Shown here piece after piece: positions 50,612 through 60,664 of a DNA stretch of 64,000 nucleotides; the first letter of the stretch is position 1, and every line of letters begins with the position of its first letter. The translations under genes were made by a program, and so were the position numbers. The stretch comes from Microbacterium terregens (GTDB lineage: Bacteria; Pseudomonadota; Alphaproteobacteria; Sphingomonadales; Sphingomonadaceae). A model generated the notes under the pieces. It was given only the letters and a program-made list of their open reading frames with translations, had not been told where the DNA came from and searched no databases. The stretch is taken from assembly GCF_027922045.1 (NCBI RefSeq), contig NZ_BSEX01000006.1, positions 602,120 through 666,119 on the forward strand, read 5' to 3'.

Positions 50612-52420
50612 GTGCAACGTCGTGATTTCATGGTGGGTGGAGCTGCCGTCGCACTCGCCGGTGCCGTTCCGGCACGCGCAGCCTTTGCCGCGGGAAACGC
50701 CGACGCGGACTTCCGCGCGATGCTCGACCGCTTTTTCTACACGCGGCTGGATGAGTCCCCGGAGCAAGCGACGCGGCTCGGCCTCGACACCGGCGAGCGC
50801 GCGCGGCTGAAGTCGCAGCTCGACGACGAATCCGCCGCGGGCCAGGCGCGTGCGCTCGCCCGCACCCGGCGCGAGCTTGCCGAGCTCCAGCGGGTCAACA
50901 CTGCCGACCTGTCCCCCGCTTCCAAGCTCGACCACGAGATCGTGGAATATCAGCTGACCCGTGCGGTCGCGGGTGCGGAGCGCTTCACCTATGGCAGCAG
51001 CCTGGGCCGGTTCGCCCCCTATGTGCTGAGCCAGCTGAGCGGCCCCTATCGCGACGTGCCGGACTTCCTGGAGTCCCAGGCGCGCGTTCGCGACGCGGCC
51101 GAGGCAGACGCCTATCTCGCCCGGCTGGAGGCCTTCCCCAAGACGATCGACGACAGCAGCGAGCGGCAGCGCCGGGATGCCGCGCGCGGCGTCTTCGCCC
51201 CCGACTACATCCTCGACACCACGCTCAAGCAGCTGGCGAGCGCGCGGGAAAAGCCCGCCGACCAGACGGTGATGGTGGCCAGCTTCGCCGCCAAGCTGAA
51301 GGCGGCAGGATTGCCCGCAGACCGCGTCGCTCGTGCGACGGCGATCGTCGAGCAGAAGGTGTTCCCGGCGCTCGATCGCCAGCGCGCGCTGGTGACGGAG
51401 CTGCGCGCCAAGGCGGTCCACGACGCCGGCTGCTGGCGTCTGCCCGACGGCGACGCTTATTATGCCGCAGCGGCCGAGGCGGCGACCACGGTGGCGATGA
51501 CGGGCGACGAGATCCACCGGCTCGGCCTTGAGCAGGTGGCGGAGATCAGCGGGCGCATCGACGCGATCCTGAAGACGCAGGGCATGGCCCAGGGCAGCGT
51601 GGGCGAGCGGCTGGTGGCGCTCAACAAGCGCCCGGACCAGCTCTTCCCCAACACCGATCCCGGCCGCGAAGCGCTGCTCGCCCAGTTGAACACGCAGATC
51701 CAGGCGATGCACGCGCGCCTGCCCGAAGCGTTCGCCACCCTGCCCAAGGCGCCGGTCGAAGTGCGGCGTGTCCCCCCGACGATCCAGGCGGGTGCGCCCG
51801 GCGGCTATTACCAGAACGCCTCGCTCGATGGCTCGCGCCCGGCGATCTACTACATCAACCTGCGCGACACGTTCGACCGGCCGAAGTTCGGGCTGGCCAC
51901 GCTCACCCATCACGAGGCGGTGCCCGGCCATCACCTCCAGGTCAGCCTCGCGCTGGAGAGCACGCAGATCCCGCTGATCCGCAGGCGGGGCTTCTTCAGC
52001 GGCTATTCGGAAGGCTGGGCGCTCTATTCCGAGCAGCTGGCGGACGAGATGGGGATGTACGAGGGCGATCCGCTCGGCCAGGTCGGCTATCTCCAGTCGC
52101 TGCTGTTCCGCGCCACGCGGCTGGTGGTGGACAGCGGCATGCACGCCAAGCGGTGGAGCCGCGAAAAGGCGACCGACTATCTGATCGCGACCACCGGCAT
52201 CGCGCGCGGCCGCAGCCAGGGCGAGATCGACCGCTACACCGTTTGGCCGGGCCAGGCGTGCAGCTACAAGATCGGCCACACCGTGTGGACGCGGCTGCGC
52301 GCCGAGGTGCAGAGGAACCCGAAGTTCGACCTCAAGCGGTTCCACGCCGTGCTGCTGGACGGCGCAATGCCGCTCGCAGTGCTGGAACGCGTCGTGCGCG
52401 AGCGCTGGGCGGTGGCGTGA
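50612..52420 (+). CDS. DUF885-family exported metallohydrolase
   Basis: 602 residues. A twin-arginine type signal (QRRDFMVGGAAVALAGAVPA, cleavage near residue 25) suggests folded export. The DUF885 domain contains HEAVPGHH (434-441), an HExxPGHH variant of the zinc-peptidase motif in which H434 and H440/H441 could bind metal. GFFSGYSEGWALYSEQL is the second family signature. The family is related to zinc carboxypeptidase-like enzymes, but its substrates are mostly unknown. It starts at GTG 50612 after GGGGGAAA. It converges with the small gene at 52427. Confidence 0.88.
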   Translation: MQRRDFMVGGAAVALAGAVPARAAFAAGNADADFRAMLDRFFYTRLDESPEQATRLGLDTGERARLKSQLDDESAAGQARALARTRRELAELQRVNTADLSPASKLDHEIVEYQLTRAVAGAERFTYGSSLGRFAPYVLSQLSGPYRDVPDFLESQARVRDAAEADAYLARLEAFPKTIDDSSERQRRDAARGVFAPDYILDTTLKQLASAREKPADQTVMVASFAAKLKAAGLPADRVARATAIVEQKVFPALDRQRALVTELRAKAVHDAGCWRLPDGDAYYAAAAEAATTVAMTGDEIHRLGLEQVAEISGRIDAILKTQGMAQGSVGERLVALNKRPDQLFPNTDPGREALLAQLNTQIQAMHARLPEAFATLPKAPVEVRRVPPTIQAGAPGGYYQNASLDGSRPAIYYINLRDTFDRPKFGLATLTHHEAVPGHHLQVSLALESTQIPLIRRRGFFSGYSEGWALYSEQLADEMGMYEGDPLGQVGYLQSLLFRATRLVVDSGMHAKRWSREKATDYLIATTGIARGRSQGEIDRYTVWPGQACSYKIGHTVWTRLRAEVQRNPKFDLKRFHAVLLDGAMPLAVLERVVRERWAVA

Positions 52421-52426
52421 GGCGGG

Positions 52427-52684
52427 TCAGCCGCGCGTCTTGACCAGCTCCACGACTTCGAACGCGTAGGAGCGCCAGCCGCGGGTCGCGGCCGCATCGG
52501 CGGCGGCGGCCTGCTTGCCCTTCGCCTCAGCCAGCGACTTGGCATGGCCCCAGAACACCTCGGTCTTGCCGTTGGCGAGTTCGGCGACGATGCGCCAATA
52601 ATGGGTGAAGGGGATCGAGGTCGGCCCGATCGTCTTCACATAGCCATCGGGCAGGGTCGCGGTCAGATAGTGTTTCTTGGCCAC
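52427..52684 (-). CDS. small conserved-looking hypothetical protein
   Basis: 85 residues (MAKKHYLTATLPDGYVKTIG at the N-terminus), soluble, with an aromatic beta-rich N-terminal half (ITHYWRIVAELANGKTEVF-like) and an Ala/Lys-rich helix (SLAEAKGKQAAAADAAATRG). No signal peptide and no recognised family. It lies 11 bp after the GlxA-type regulator stop in the same orientation, so it may be co-transcribed with it. Confidence 0.6.
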   Translation of the reverse strand: MAKKHYLTATLPDGYVKTIGPTSIPFTHYWRIVAELANGKTEVFWGHAKSLAEAKGKQAAAADAAATRGWRSYAFEVVELVKTRG

Positions 52685-52695
52685 GGTGCCGGCGC

Positions 52696-53715
52696 CTAGG
52701 CAGGCAGCAGGGCGCTGTCCAGCCGCTGCGCCGGACCGGAGCCTTCCGCCCCGCCCACGACGCCGAACCGTCGCCGATATTCGTTCGGGGCGAGGCCCGT
52801 CACGCGCTGGAACAGCTTGCGGAAGGTCGAAGGGTCGCCATAGCCGACCTGCCAGGCGATCTGCTCCACGGGCTTGCGCGTCCGTTCCAGTGCCTCGCGC
52901 GCCTTGGCCACGCGGATCTGCTGGGCATATTCGGTGGGCCGCAAGCCCGTTGCGTTCTTGAAGCGCCGGAGAAACGTACGCTCCTCAAGCCTTGCCCTGC
53001 CGGCGAGCATCGGCACGCCATGCTCCTTTGCGCCCGTCGCCTGCAGCCAATGCTGCACGGCCAGGATCGCCGCATCCCCATGATCGAGCCGCGGGACGAA
53101 CTGGCCATAGGGGCGCTGCGCACGACCCGGCGGATCGACCAGCAGGAAGCGCGCGGTGTCGAGCATGACGCTGGGACCCAGCAGGCGCTCGACCAGCGTG
53201 AGGCCAAGATCCGTCCAGGCAAGGATGCCTCCCGCCGTGATGATGTCGCCGTCGTCGATCAGCATGCGATCCGCATCGACGCGGACGGTGGGGAAACGCG
53301 ACGCCAGCGTTTCGGCGAACGCCCAGTGGGTGGTCGCCTCCCGCCCCTGCAACAGGCCGGTTTCGGCCAACACAAACGCCCCCGCGCAAACCGAGCACAG
53401 CGTCGCCCCGGCGCGGTGGAGCGTGGCCATCCACTCGGCGAGGCCGCGCATGGGCTGCATCCGGTCCGGAAGGACGATGCTGGGGGGCGTGATGAGGTGG
53501 CTGAGCGCGTGCTGGGAACGGGGTGCGCTGTCATAGGTGCAGACGATCGCATCGCCATCCTGACGCCAGTGGCTCACCCGGATCGCCGGAGGGTTCGAGG
53601 CGCCCGAACGCGCCGCGATGTCGCTCGCGATCCGGAACAGGTCCGTCAGGCCATAGATCGCGGACAACTGGCAGTCGGGATAGAGGACGAGCCCGACCTC
53701 CGCGACGATGTGCAT
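52696..53715 (-). CDS. GlxA-family transcriptional regulator (DJ-1/PfpI plus AraC domains)
   Basis: 339 residues. The N-terminal class I glutamine-amidotransferase-like (DJ-1/PfpI) domain has the nucleophile-elbow cysteine C110 in LCSVCAGAFVLAETGLL. The C-terminal AraC-type DNA-binding domain has two helix-turn-helix motifs (VEQIAWQVGYGDPSTFRKLF and GLAPNEYRRRFG). The ATG at 53715 aligns with the usual start of the sensor domain. It is divergent from the alpha/beta hydrolase gene across 113 bp, which is its most likely target. The effector is unknown. Confidence 0.9.
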   Translation of the reverse strand: MHIVAEVGLVLYPDCQLSAIYGLTDLFRIASDIAARSGASNPPAIRVSHWRQDGDAIVCTYDSAPRSQHALSHLITPPSIVLPDRMQPMRGLAEWMATLHRAGATLCSVCAGAFVLAETGLLQGREATTHWAFAETLASRFPTVRVDADRMLIDDGDIITAGGILAWTDLGLTLVERLLGPSVMLDTARFLLVDPPGRAQRPYGQFVPRLDHGDAAILAVQHWLQATGAKEHGVPMLAGRARLEERTFLRRFKNATGLRPTEYAQQIRVAKAREALERTRKPVEQIAWQVGYGDPSTFRKLFQRVTGLAPNEYRRRFGVVGGAEGSGPAQRLDSALLPA

Positions 53716-53828
53716 CCTGTCAGTTTCGCCTCGCACTGTGTCACTTCCCCCACGCGTGCCGCCACCCTGGTCCTTGTACATCATCTTCGACAGCGGCGCT
53801 CCTGCCGCCTTCACCGAGGAGACAAGCG

Positions 53829-54659
53829 ATGGCGACGATCACCACGAAGGACGGCACGGAAATCTTCTACAAGGACCTGGGCAGCAAGGATGCACAGCCC
53901 GTCGTGTTCCATCACGGCTGGCCGCTGTCGGCGGACGATTGGGACAACCAGATGCTGTTCTTCCTGGGCGAGGGCTATCGCGTGATCGCCCACGATCGCC
54001 GCGGCCATGGTCGGTCGACGCAGACGGATACCGGAAACGAGATGGACACCTATGCCGCCGACGTGGCGGAACTGGTGACGGCACTGGATCTGAAGGACGC
54101 CATCCACGTCGGCCACTCCACCGGTGGCGGCGAAGTGGCGCATTATGTTGCCCGCGCCGAGCCGGGACGGGTCGCCAAGGCGGTGCTGATCGGTGCCGTG
54201 CCGCCGGTCATGGTCAAGTCCGACACCAATCCCGACGGCGTGCCGATCGAGCTGTTCGACAGTTTCCGTGCCGCCCTTGTCGCCAATCGTCCCGAATTCT
54301 ACCGCGAGGTCGCGTCCGGACCCTTCTACGGCTTCAATCGCGAGGGCGCGAAGGTCAGCCAGGGCCTGATCGACAACTGGTCACGCCAAGGCCTCGCCGG
54401 CGGTGCCAAGGCGCAGTACGACTGCATCAAGGCATTCTCCGAAACGGACTTCACCGAGGACCTGAAGGCGATCGACGTTCCGGTGCTGGTGATGCACGGC
54501 ACGGACGATCAGGTCGTCCCCTTCGCCAATCACGGCCCCAAGGCCGCGGGCCTGCTGAAGAACGCCACGTTCAAGGCCTATGACGGCCTGCCCCACGGCA
54601 TGGCGCAGACCCACCCCGAGGTCATCAATCCCGATCTACTCGCCTTCTTCCGCGGCTGA
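53829..54659 (+). CDS. alpha/beta hydrolase, non-heme chloroperoxidase/esterase type
   Basis: 276-residue alpha/beta hydrolase. Nucleophile S97 is in VGHSTGGGEVAHYVAR, the oxyanion region is FHHGWPLSADDW, the acid is D226 or D227 (HGTDDQVVP), and the base is H256 (GLPHGMAQTHPE). The GHSTGG serine and overall length match cofactor-free haloperoxidases/perhydrolases, which act mainly as esterases and can form peracids. GAGGAG precedes the ATG. It sits between a divergent GlxA-type regulator and a downstream OhrR-type regulator, so a link to peroxide or acyl stress is possible. Confidence 0.9.
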   Translation: MATITTKDGTEIFYKDLGSKDAQPVVFHHGWPLSADDWDNQMLFFLGEGYRVIAHDRRGHGRSTQTDTGNEMDTYAADVAELVTALDLKDAIHVGHSTGGGEVAHYVARAEPGRVAKAVLIGAVPPVMVKSDTNPDGVPIELFDSFRAALVANRPEFYREVASGPFYGFNREGAKVSQGLIDNWSRQGLAGGAKAQYDCIKAFSETDFTEDLKAIDVPVLVMHGTDDQVVPFANHGPKAAGLLKNATFKAYDGLPHGMAQTHPEVINPDLLAFFRG

Positions 54660-54667
54660 TCCAAAAA

Positions 54668-54696
54668 GGCTCTCCGGAGCAGCGCTCCGGGGAGCC
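54668..54696 (+). terminator. rho-independent-like terminator after alpha/beta hydrolase
   Basis: GGCTCTCCGGAGC / GCTCCGGGGAGCC forms a 13-bp stem with one G-T wobble and an AGC loop, 8 nt after the stop. A CCTTTT tract follows at 54701-54706. Confidence 0.75.
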
Positions 54697-54734
54697 TCGT
54701 CCTTTTGCGCCTTCCGTCCTCCTCGCGCACGGGC

Positions 54735-54763
54735 TTGTTCATCGAAAGATTATCGCGATATGT
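54735..54763 (+). promoter_or_regulatory. putative ohrR promoter with palindromic operator
   Basis: TTGTTC (54735-54740), 17 nt, then ATATGT (54758-54763) forms a plausible promoter. The perfect palindrome TATCGCGATA (54751-54760) overlaps the spacer and -10, 40 bp before the regulator start. This is the usual layout for MarR-family autorepression. The assignment is inferred. Confidence 0.5.
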
Positions 54764-54800
54764 GCGGTGTGCCGCGGCGCGGTTGCACCAGGAGTGAGGA

Positions 54801-55301
54801 ATGACGGACGTCGCAGAGACGCTGCTGCCGCTGGATGACCAGCTCTGCTACGGCCTCTACTCCGCGAGCATGGCGATCCAGCGCGTGTACAAGCCGTTGC
54901 TGGACCAGCTCGGGCTCACCTATCCGCAGTATCTGGTGCTCAACATCCTGTGGCGGGAGGACGGGCAGACGGTCGGCCGGATCGCGGAGCGACTGGCGCT
55001 GGAATCGAGCACGCTGACGCCGCTCCTCAAGCGCCTCGAGGCCGCCGGCCTGGTGCAGCGCACCCGCAATCCCGAGGACGAACGGCAGGTGCTGGTCGCG
55101 CTGACCCCGGACGGCCGCGAGCTTCGCACCAGGACCGGCTGCCTCGCCGAGGCGTTACTGTCATCGTCCGGCCAGCCGGTGGAGGAACTCAAGGCGCTCA
55201 ACGCCCGGGTGCGGGAATTGCGGGACGCGCTCTATGCGCAGATCGGCGGCTGGAACCTCAAGCCGGAGGCCCGCGAGGCTGCGGCGAACGAGCAAGGTTA
55301 G
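54801..55301 (+). CDS. OhrR-type MarR-family regulator
   Basis: 166-residue winged-helix regulator. The N-terminus LDDQLCYGLYSASMAI carries C16 at the position of the peroxide-sensing cysteine of OhrR proteins. A second cysteine, C114 (RTGCLAEAL), is placed as in two-cysteine OhrR types. The DNA-binding wing is GLVQRTRNPEDERQVLVALT after SSTLTPLLKRLEAA. It most likely senses organic hydroperoxides. The usual partner, an Ohr peroxidase, is not in the window. The preceding haloperoxidase-type hydrolase ends at a terminator, so the target is uncertain; autoregulation is likely. Confidence 0.86.
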   Translation: MTDVAETLLPLDDQLCYGLYSASMAIQRVYKPLLDQLGLTYPQYLVLNILWREDGQTVGRIAERLALESSTLTPLLKRLEAAGLVQRTRNPEDERQVLVALTPDGRELRTRTGCLAEALLSSSGQPVEELKALNARVRELRDALYAQIGGWNLKPEAREAAANEQG

Positions 55302-55333
55302 CAAGCGCGCGGATCTCGATGTAAGGCGCGGCC

Positions 55334-56950
55334 ATGATCCGCATCACCGAGTTGAAACTGCCGCTCCACCATGCCGACGAGGCGCTGTCGGCAGCGATCA
55401 CCAAGCGGCTGCGCATCACCCCGCGCGAGCTCGTCCGTTTTTCGGTCGCGCGGCGCGGCCATGATGCGCGCGACCGGACCGACATCCAGCTCGTCTACTC
55501 GGTCGACGTTTCGCTGAAGAAGGAGTCCGCCGTCCTCGCCCGGTTCCGGCGTGACCCGCATGTGCAGCCGACGCCGGACACGCGCTATCGCCCGGTCGGC
55601 ACGGCACCCGCCGACGCCCCGCGTCCCGTCGTCATCGGCGCAGGCCCGTGCGGGCTCTTCGCCGCCCTGATCCTCGCGCAAATGGGCTTCCGCCCGATCG
55701 TGCTGGAGCGCGGCAAGGTGGTGCGCGAACGGACCAAGGACACCTGGGGGCTGTGGCGCCGCAGCGTGCTGAACCCGGAATCCAACGTGCAATATGGCGA
55801 GGGCGGAGCCGGCACCTTCTCGGACGGCAAGCTCTACAGCCGCATCAAGGACCCGCGCCACCTCAACCGCAAGGTCCTGACCGAGTTCGTGAAGGCGGGC
55901 GCCCCCCCGGAGATCCTGACGGAGGCGCATCCGCACATCGGCACCTTCCGCCTCGTGACGATGGTGGAGAGCATCCGCGAGACGATCGAGGCGCTGGGCG
56001 GTGAGTACCGCTTCTCCACCCGGGTCGACGGACTGGACGTGGCGACCGATGGCTCGGGCGAACGGCGCCTGCGCGGACTGCACCTGAACGGCGGCGAATA
56101 CCTGCCGGCCGAGCGGGTGGTGCTGGCCATCGGGCACAGTGCCCGCGACACCTTTGCGATGCTGCACGAGGCCGGCGTCTATGCGGAGGCCAAGCCGTTC
56201 TCGATCGGGGTGCGCATCGAGCATCCGCAATCCTGGATCGACCGCGCCCGCTTCGGGCAGGACGCCGGCAACCGCATCTTGGGTGCGGCAGAATATCATA
56301 TCTCGCACCACTGCTCGAACGGGCGAACGGTCTACAGCTTCTGCATGTGTCCCGGCGGCACGGTGGTGGCAGCGACGTCGGAGGAAGGCCGGGTCGCCAC
56401 CAACGGCATGAGCCAATATTCGCGCAACGAGCGCAACGCCAACTCCGGCTTCGTCGTCGCGATCGATCCTGCCCGCGACTATCCAGGGGACCCACTCGCG
56501 GGCATCGCCCTCCAGCGCCATTGGGAAGAGCGCGCCTTCGTCGCCGGCGGGTCGAACTACAAGGCCCCCGCCCAGCGGCTGGGGGACTTTCTGGCGGGCC
56601 GCCCCTCCACCTCGCTCGGCTCCGTGGTTCCATCGTACCGCCCCGGCGTGCACCCGACGGATCTCGCCGAATGCCTCCCCGACTTCGTGATCGCGGCGAT
56701 GCGCGAGGCGCTGCCGGTGTTCGGGCGCCAGATCCAGGGCTATGACCATCCCGACGTGGTGATGACCGGCGTCGAGACGCGCACCTCCTCGCCCGTGCGC
56801 TTCACGCGCGGCGACGATTTCCAGAGCCTCAACACCGCGGGCCTTTTCCCGGCCGGCGAGGGCGCGGGCTATGCCGGCGGAATCCTGTCCGCGGCCGTGG
56901 ACGGCATCAAGGTCGCCGAAGCCGTGGCGCAAAGCCTCGGCGCGCAATGA
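55334..56950 (+). CDS. FAD-dependent oxidoreductase (COG2509-like)
   Basis: 538 residues. An N-terminal ~90-residue alpha/beta module ([20 protein letters not shown]) precedes an FAD Rossmann fold ([20 protein letters not shown], GxGxxG at 102-107). [20 protein letters not shown] and the C-terminal FAD motif [22 protein letters not shown] match the family of uncharacterised FAD-dependent dehydrogenases often annotated by homology to plant/bacterial COG2509 proteins. A cysteine-containing [10 protein letters not shown] segment is conserved in the group. The reaction is unknown. It ends in an ATGA overlap with rluE, so the two are coupled. Confidence 0.88.
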   Translation: MIRITELKLPLHHADEALSAAITKRLRITPRELVRFSVARRGHDARDRTDIQLVYSVDVSLKKESAVLARFRRDPHVQPTPDTRYRPVGTAPADAPRPVVIGAGPCGLFAALILAQMGFRPIVLERGKVVRERTKDTWGLWRRSVLNPESNVQYGEGGAGTFSDGKLYSRIKDPRHLNRKVLTEFVKAGAPPEILTEAHPHIGTFRLVTMVESIRETIEALGGEYRFSTRVDGLDVATDGSGERRLRGLHLNGGEYLPAERVVLAIGHSARDTFAMLHEAGVYAEAKPFSIGVRIEHPQSWIDRARFGQDAGNRILGAAEYHISHHCSNGRTVYSFCMCPGGTVVAATSEEGRVATNGMSQYSRNERNANSGFVVAIDPARDYPGDPLAGIALQRHWEERAFVAGGSNYKAPAQRLGDFLAGRPSTSLGSVVPSYRPGVHPTDLAECLPDFVIAAMREALPVFGRQIQGYDHPDVVMTGVETRTSSPVRFTRGDDFQSLNTAGLFPAGEGAGYAGGILSAAVDGIKVAEAVAQSLGAQ

Positions 56951-57486
56951 CGCTGGTTCTCTTCAACAAGCCCTATGGGGTGCTGAGCCAGTTCACCGAC
57001 CGCGGCAGCCCGACGACCCGCGCCACGCTGTCAGACTTCGTGAAGGTCCCCGGCGTCTACCCGGCCGGGCGGCTCGACCGGGACAGCGAGGGGCTGTTGC
57101 TCCTGACCGACGACGGGCGGCTGCAGGCGCGCATCGCCGATCCGCGCTTCAAGCTGCCGAAGACCTATCTCGTCCAGGTCGAGGGGACTCCCGCGGAGGG
57201 GACGCTCGATCGGCTGCGAACCGGCGTCCTGCTGAACGACGGCCCGACGCGTCCCGCGGAGGTGGAGCGGATCGAAGATCCGGCGCTTTGGCCGCGGGAC
57301 CCGCCGATCCGCGTTCGCGCAAGCATTCCCGACTGCTGGCTGAAGCTCACCATACGAGAGGGCCGCAACCGGCAGGTACGCCGGATGACGGCGGCGGTCG
57401 GCCACCCGACCTTGCGGCTGGTCCGCTGGCGGATCGGCGATTGGACGCTCCGCGATCTTTCGCCGGGCGAATGGCGCGAGGCGTGA
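56947..57486 (+). CDS. rluE: 23S rRNA pseudouridine synthase RluE-type
   Basis: 179-residue RsuA/RluE-family pseudouridine synthase. The catalytic aspartate is D44 in [26 protein letters not shown] and [11 protein letters not shown] complete the family core. There is no N-terminal S4 domain, and the short length fits RluE (modifies U2457 of E. coli 23S rRNA) better than RluB/RsuA. The ATG overlaps the FAD-oxidoreductase stop, and the stop overlaps the RNase H-like start as GTGA. The target position is by family inference. Confidence 0.9.
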   Translation: MTLVLFNKPYGVLSQFTDRGSPTTRATLSDFVKVPGVYPAGRLDRDSEGLLLLTDDGRLQARIADPRFKLPKTYLVQVEGTPAEGTLDRLRTGVLLNDGPTRPAEVERIEDPALWPRDPPIRVRASIPDCWLKLTIREGRNRQVRRMTAAVGHPTLRLVRWRIGDWTLRDLSPGEWREA

Positions 57487-57851
57487 AGCTGTTCTTCGAC
57501 GGCGGCAGCCGGCCTCTGCCGATCGGCATGGAGCTGGCGGTCGTCGTGGGCGGACGGAGCCTCGTCCAGCGCGGGCTCGGCCCCGGCACCAGCATGGATG
57601 CCGAGTGGCTCGCGCTGATCGAGGCGATGCAGTGCGCCCATGCGATGGGTGTGACGGACGCCGTTCTGCTGGGGGACGCGGCAGCGGTGATCGCGCAGGC
57701 GAACGGCCTGGTGCGATGCCCGCCTTCCTGCCTGGCCCATCTCGAGCGCTTCCAGCAGATGCCGAGGCCGGAGGGCCGGACCCGCATCCGGTACGTCAAA
57801 CGAAGCCAGAACCTCGCCGGCATCGCATTGGCGGCGCTGCACGCCCGCTGA
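57483..57851 (+). CDS. RNase H-fold protein
   Basis: 122 residues with an RNase HI-like fold: [12 protein letters not shown] (D6), [12 protein letters not shown] (E41) and [10 protein letters not shown] (D65) supply three of the four acidic ligands. At the fourth position the sequence reads [12 protein letters not shown], with no aspartate, so nuclease activity may be altered. GTG 57483 overlaps the rluE stop with a GCGAGG site upstream; ATG 57471 is an alternative adding four residues. Coupling to rluE suggests an RNA-related role, but this is inferred. Confidence 0.72.
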   Translation: MKLFFDGGSRPLPIGMELAVVVGGRSLVQRGLGPGTSMDAEWLALIEAMQCAHAMGVTDAVLLGDAAAVIAQANGLVRCPPSCLAHLERFQQMPRPEGRTRIRYVKRSQNLAGIALAALHAR

Positions 57852-57901
57852 CGCAGCCCGATCCGCGTTTCCGGCGAGGCAAAGCCTCACCAAAGCCGAG
57901 C

Positions 57902-57932
57902 ACGACGGGCCAACGCCGCTACTGGCCCTCGT
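57902..57932. terminator. hairpin between convergent RNase H-like and histidine kinase genes
   Basis: ACGACGGGCCA / TGGCCCTCGT forms a 10-bp stem with one bulged C and a 10-nt loop. A smaller GAGGC-AAA-GCCTC hairpin precedes it (57876-57888). Probable bidirectional termination. Confidence 0.5.
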
Positions 57933-57948
57933 AGCGCGCCCGCATCGC

Positions 57949-60366
57949 CTAGGCTTGCGAACGCCGCTCCACGCCCCTGGCGATGAGTTCCCGGATGCGG
58001 GAGGCAAGCGATTCCATGGCAAAGGGCTTGGTCATGACGTGCATGCCCGGTTCCAGCTGGCCGTTCCCGATCAGCGCGTTTTCCGCATAGCCCGTGATGA
58101 AGAGCACCTCGAGATCGGCCCGGCTCTGGCGCGCGGCATCCACCATCTGGCGCCCGTTCATGCCGCCCGGCAGGCCGATGTCGGTCACCAGCAGGTCGAT
58201 CCGCGCATCCGACTGGAGGATCTTCAGCCCGGCTGCCCCGTCGCCTGCCTCCAGTGCCGAATAGCCGAGTTCGTCGAGCACCTCGATCACCAGCATCCGG
58301 ACGGTGGGTTCGTCGTCCACCACCAGCACCGTCTCGCCTTGACCGGCCTGCTCCGCATCGGCAAGCGTGCCGAGCTCCGGCTCCGGTTCCGCCTCGCCAT
58401 GGTGCCGCGGCAGGTAGAGGCAGACCATCGAGCCTTCGCCGACTTCGGAATAGATGCGCGCCAAGCCGCCGGACTGCCGCGCAAAGCCGTAGACCATCGA
58501 CAGGCCGAGCCCCGTACCCGCTCCGATCGGCTTCGTCGTAAAGAAGGGATCGAATGCCTTGTCGATCACCTCCCGGGACATGCCGACACCCGTATCGGAC
58601 ACGCACAGCGAGACATATTGCCCCGGCTCCAGGTCCCGTTCCCGTGCCGCACGGCGATCGATCCAACGGTTGCACGTCTCGATCGTCAGGCGCCCGCCCT
58701 CCGGCATCGCATCACGCGCGTTGATGCAGAGGTTCAGCAGCGCGTTCTCAAGCTGGTTGGGATCGACCAGCGTCGCCCAAAGGCCGGCGGCACCGACCAC
58801 CTCCACCTCGATCTCCGGTCCCACGGTGCGACGGATCAGCTCTTCCATGCCGTCGATCAGCCGGTTCACGGCCGTGGGCTTCGGATCGAGCGTCTGGCGC
58901 CGGGAGAAGGCGAGCAGTCGGTGCGTTAGGGAGGCCGCACGCTTGGCGGCGCCGCGCGCCGCCGCCACATAGCGCTCCACCTCGCCGAACCGCCCTTGAG
59001 CGATCCGCACCTCCAGGATCTCCAGGCTGCCGGTGATGCCGGTCAACAGATTGTTGAAGTCGTGCGCGATGCCGCCGGTCAGCTGGCCGACTGCCTCCAT
59101 CTTCTGCGACTGGCGCAGCGCCGCCTCGGCTTCCTCCAGCGCCACGGCCGCTGCCGCCTCTGCGGTGATGTCGCGGCCGAAGCCATAGAACATGCCGTTC
59201 TCAGGGACGGTGGTCCATTCCACCAGCCGGCTTTCGCCATGCTTGGTCCGCAGTGACATGCGGTAGTTCCGCAGCGGCTTGCCGGATGCCAGCGTCTCCA
59301 CCCGCGCCTGCCAGCTGGCCTCTTCCTCCAGCACGAACTCCGTGCTGCGCTGGCCCACCGATTCCTCGCGACTCCACCCCAGCAGCGTCGTCCACGATGG
59401 ATTGACGTCGGTGATCCAGCCTTCGGAGTTGGTCACCACCTTCAACACGGGCGACAGCTTCCAGATGCGCTCGCGCTCCAGGGCCAACTGCCGCTCGTTG
59501 GTGATGTCGCGCGCGACCGCATGGATGCGCCCGGCCTCCGGAACCGCAGTCCAGGCAAGCAGGCGATAGTCGCCCGACTTGGTGCGATAGCGGTTCTCGA
59601 ACGCCAGCGTGGTGACGCCGTCGCCGAGCTTCTCGACCTCTGAGGCGGTCGCGACGAGATCGTCGGGGTGGAGGAAGTCTGCGAGACGCGCGCCGACCAT
59701 CTCGGCCTCATCCCACCCCAGTAGGCGCTTTGCCGAGGGGTTCACCGCGGTGATCACTCCTTCGAAGGTGCAGACCAGCATCAGCTCCTGCGACATCGAC
59801 CACAGCCGATCGCGATCGGCGACGCTGGTGGCCTCGCTCTGCTTCTGATCCTCGATGTCGGTGTTGGTGCCGACCCAGCCGGTGACATTGCCCTCTTCGT
59901 CGCGGACCGGCTCGCCGCGGGTCAGGAACCAGCGGTACTCCCCCTCGCGATTTCGCAGGCGATATTCATGCTCGTACACATCACCGCGCTCGCGCGCCTG
60001 GCGCCAGGCTTCGACGGTCGGGGGAACATCCTCCGGGTGGACGAAGCGCTGCCAGCCGTCCGCGCCGAGGAGTTCGTCCGCGGACCAGCCCGAATAGGCG
60101 TAGACCTGGTCGTTGAACCAATAGATCGCGCCGTCCGGCCGCGCCGCCCAGATCTGGTTGGGCATGGCTTGGGCGAAGGTGCGGAACTGGAGTTCGCTGG
60201 CCTCCAGTGCTGCGGCGACGTCCGCCTTCTCCCGCCCTGCGACCACGGCGAAGTCGGCGCTGCTGTCGAGGATCCTACGCGCGCGGCCAAGCTGTGCTCG
60301 CAGGTGCGTGGCTTCGGCTTCCAGCGCTTCCAGACGGCTTTGCAGTTCTTCGTTCGTGCCAGTCAT
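57949..60366 (-). CDS. PAS-domain hybrid sensor histidine kinase
   Basis: 805-residue cytoplasmic hybrid kinase without membrane segments. It has a short N-terminal coiled coil (about 1-55) and three PAS/PAC modules (about 60-185, 195-310 and 315-425; e.g. [21 protein letters not shown]). HisKA follows with H435 in [14 protein letters not shown], then an HATPase domain ([26 protein letters not shown]) and a C-terminal receiver with D729 ([11 protein letters not shown]) and the TKPF lysine. The ATG at 60366 has AAGGG close by; GTG 60381 has a better spaced GGAG and would add five residues. Three PAS domains suggest redox, light or ligand sensing in the cytosol. No dedicated response regulator is adjacent. 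Confidence 0.92.
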   Translation of the reverse strand: MTGTNEELQSRLEALEAEATHLRAQLGRARRILDSSADFAVVAGREKADVAAALEASELQFRTFAQAMPNQIWAARPDGAIYWFNDQVYAYSGWSADELLGADGWQRFVHPEDVPPTVEAWRQARERGDVYEHEYRLRNREGEYRWFLTRGEPVRDEEGNVTGWVGTNTDIEDQKQSEATSVADRDRLWSMSQELMLVCTFEGVITAVNPSAKRLLGWDEAEMVGARLADFLHPDDLVATASEVEKLGDGVTTLAFENRYRTKSGDYRLLAWTAVPEAGRIHAVARDITNERQLALERERIWKLSPVLKVVTNSEGWITDVNPSWTTLLGWSREESVGQRSTEFVLEEEASWQARVETLASGKPLRNYRMSLRTKHGESRLVEWTTVPENGMFYGFGRDITAEAAAAVALEEAEAALRQSQKMEAVGQLTGGIAHDFNNLLTGITGSLEILEVRIAQGRFGEVERYVAAARGAAKRAASLTHRLLAFSRRQTLDPKPTAVNRLIDGMEELIRRTVGPEIEVEVVGAAGLWATLVDPNQLENALLNLCINARDAMPEGGRLTIETCNRWIDRRAARERDLEPGQYVSLCVSDTGVGMSREVIDKAFDPFFTTKPIGAGTGLGLSMVYGFARQSGGLARIYSEVGEGSMVCLYLPRHHGEAEPEPELGTLADAEQAGQGETVLVVDDEPTVRMLVIEVLDELGYSALEAGDGAAGLKILQSDARIDLLVTDIGLPGGMNGRQMVDAARQSRADLEVLFITGYAENALIGNGQLEPGMHVMTKPFAMESLASRIRELIARGVERRSQA

Positions 60367-60664
60367 CAGCCCTTGATCGCCCACCTTCTTCTCCGACGGC
60401 GCCGCAGCACCGCTCCACCCTTCGTCATCAACCGGGCGCCCTCTCTGGCGTGTAGTGGAACGCAACGGAACGGGAAGCCACTGAACGTACCTGAAGGGCG
60501 TTGGTGCCACCCCCGGGCGTTGCAGACCCTGCCCGAAACGCCGGGATACCGACGCTGACGGCGACGGAAAGCCCAAGCGAGGCGTACGAGCGCCGATTGG
60601 AAGCGGCGCATGACATAAGGCGTTGCGGCCGCCCGCGTTCGGGCTAGCGTCCGCTCAGGAGAGA
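60367..60664. other. divergent intergenic region upstream of hybrid kinase
   Basis: 298 bp between the kinase start and the small gene at 60665. It carries no convincing coding frame; the kinase frame is open into it but has no family-like sequence there. It must hold the promoters for both divergent genes. No clear -35/-10 pair or palindrome was identified. Confidence 0.5.
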
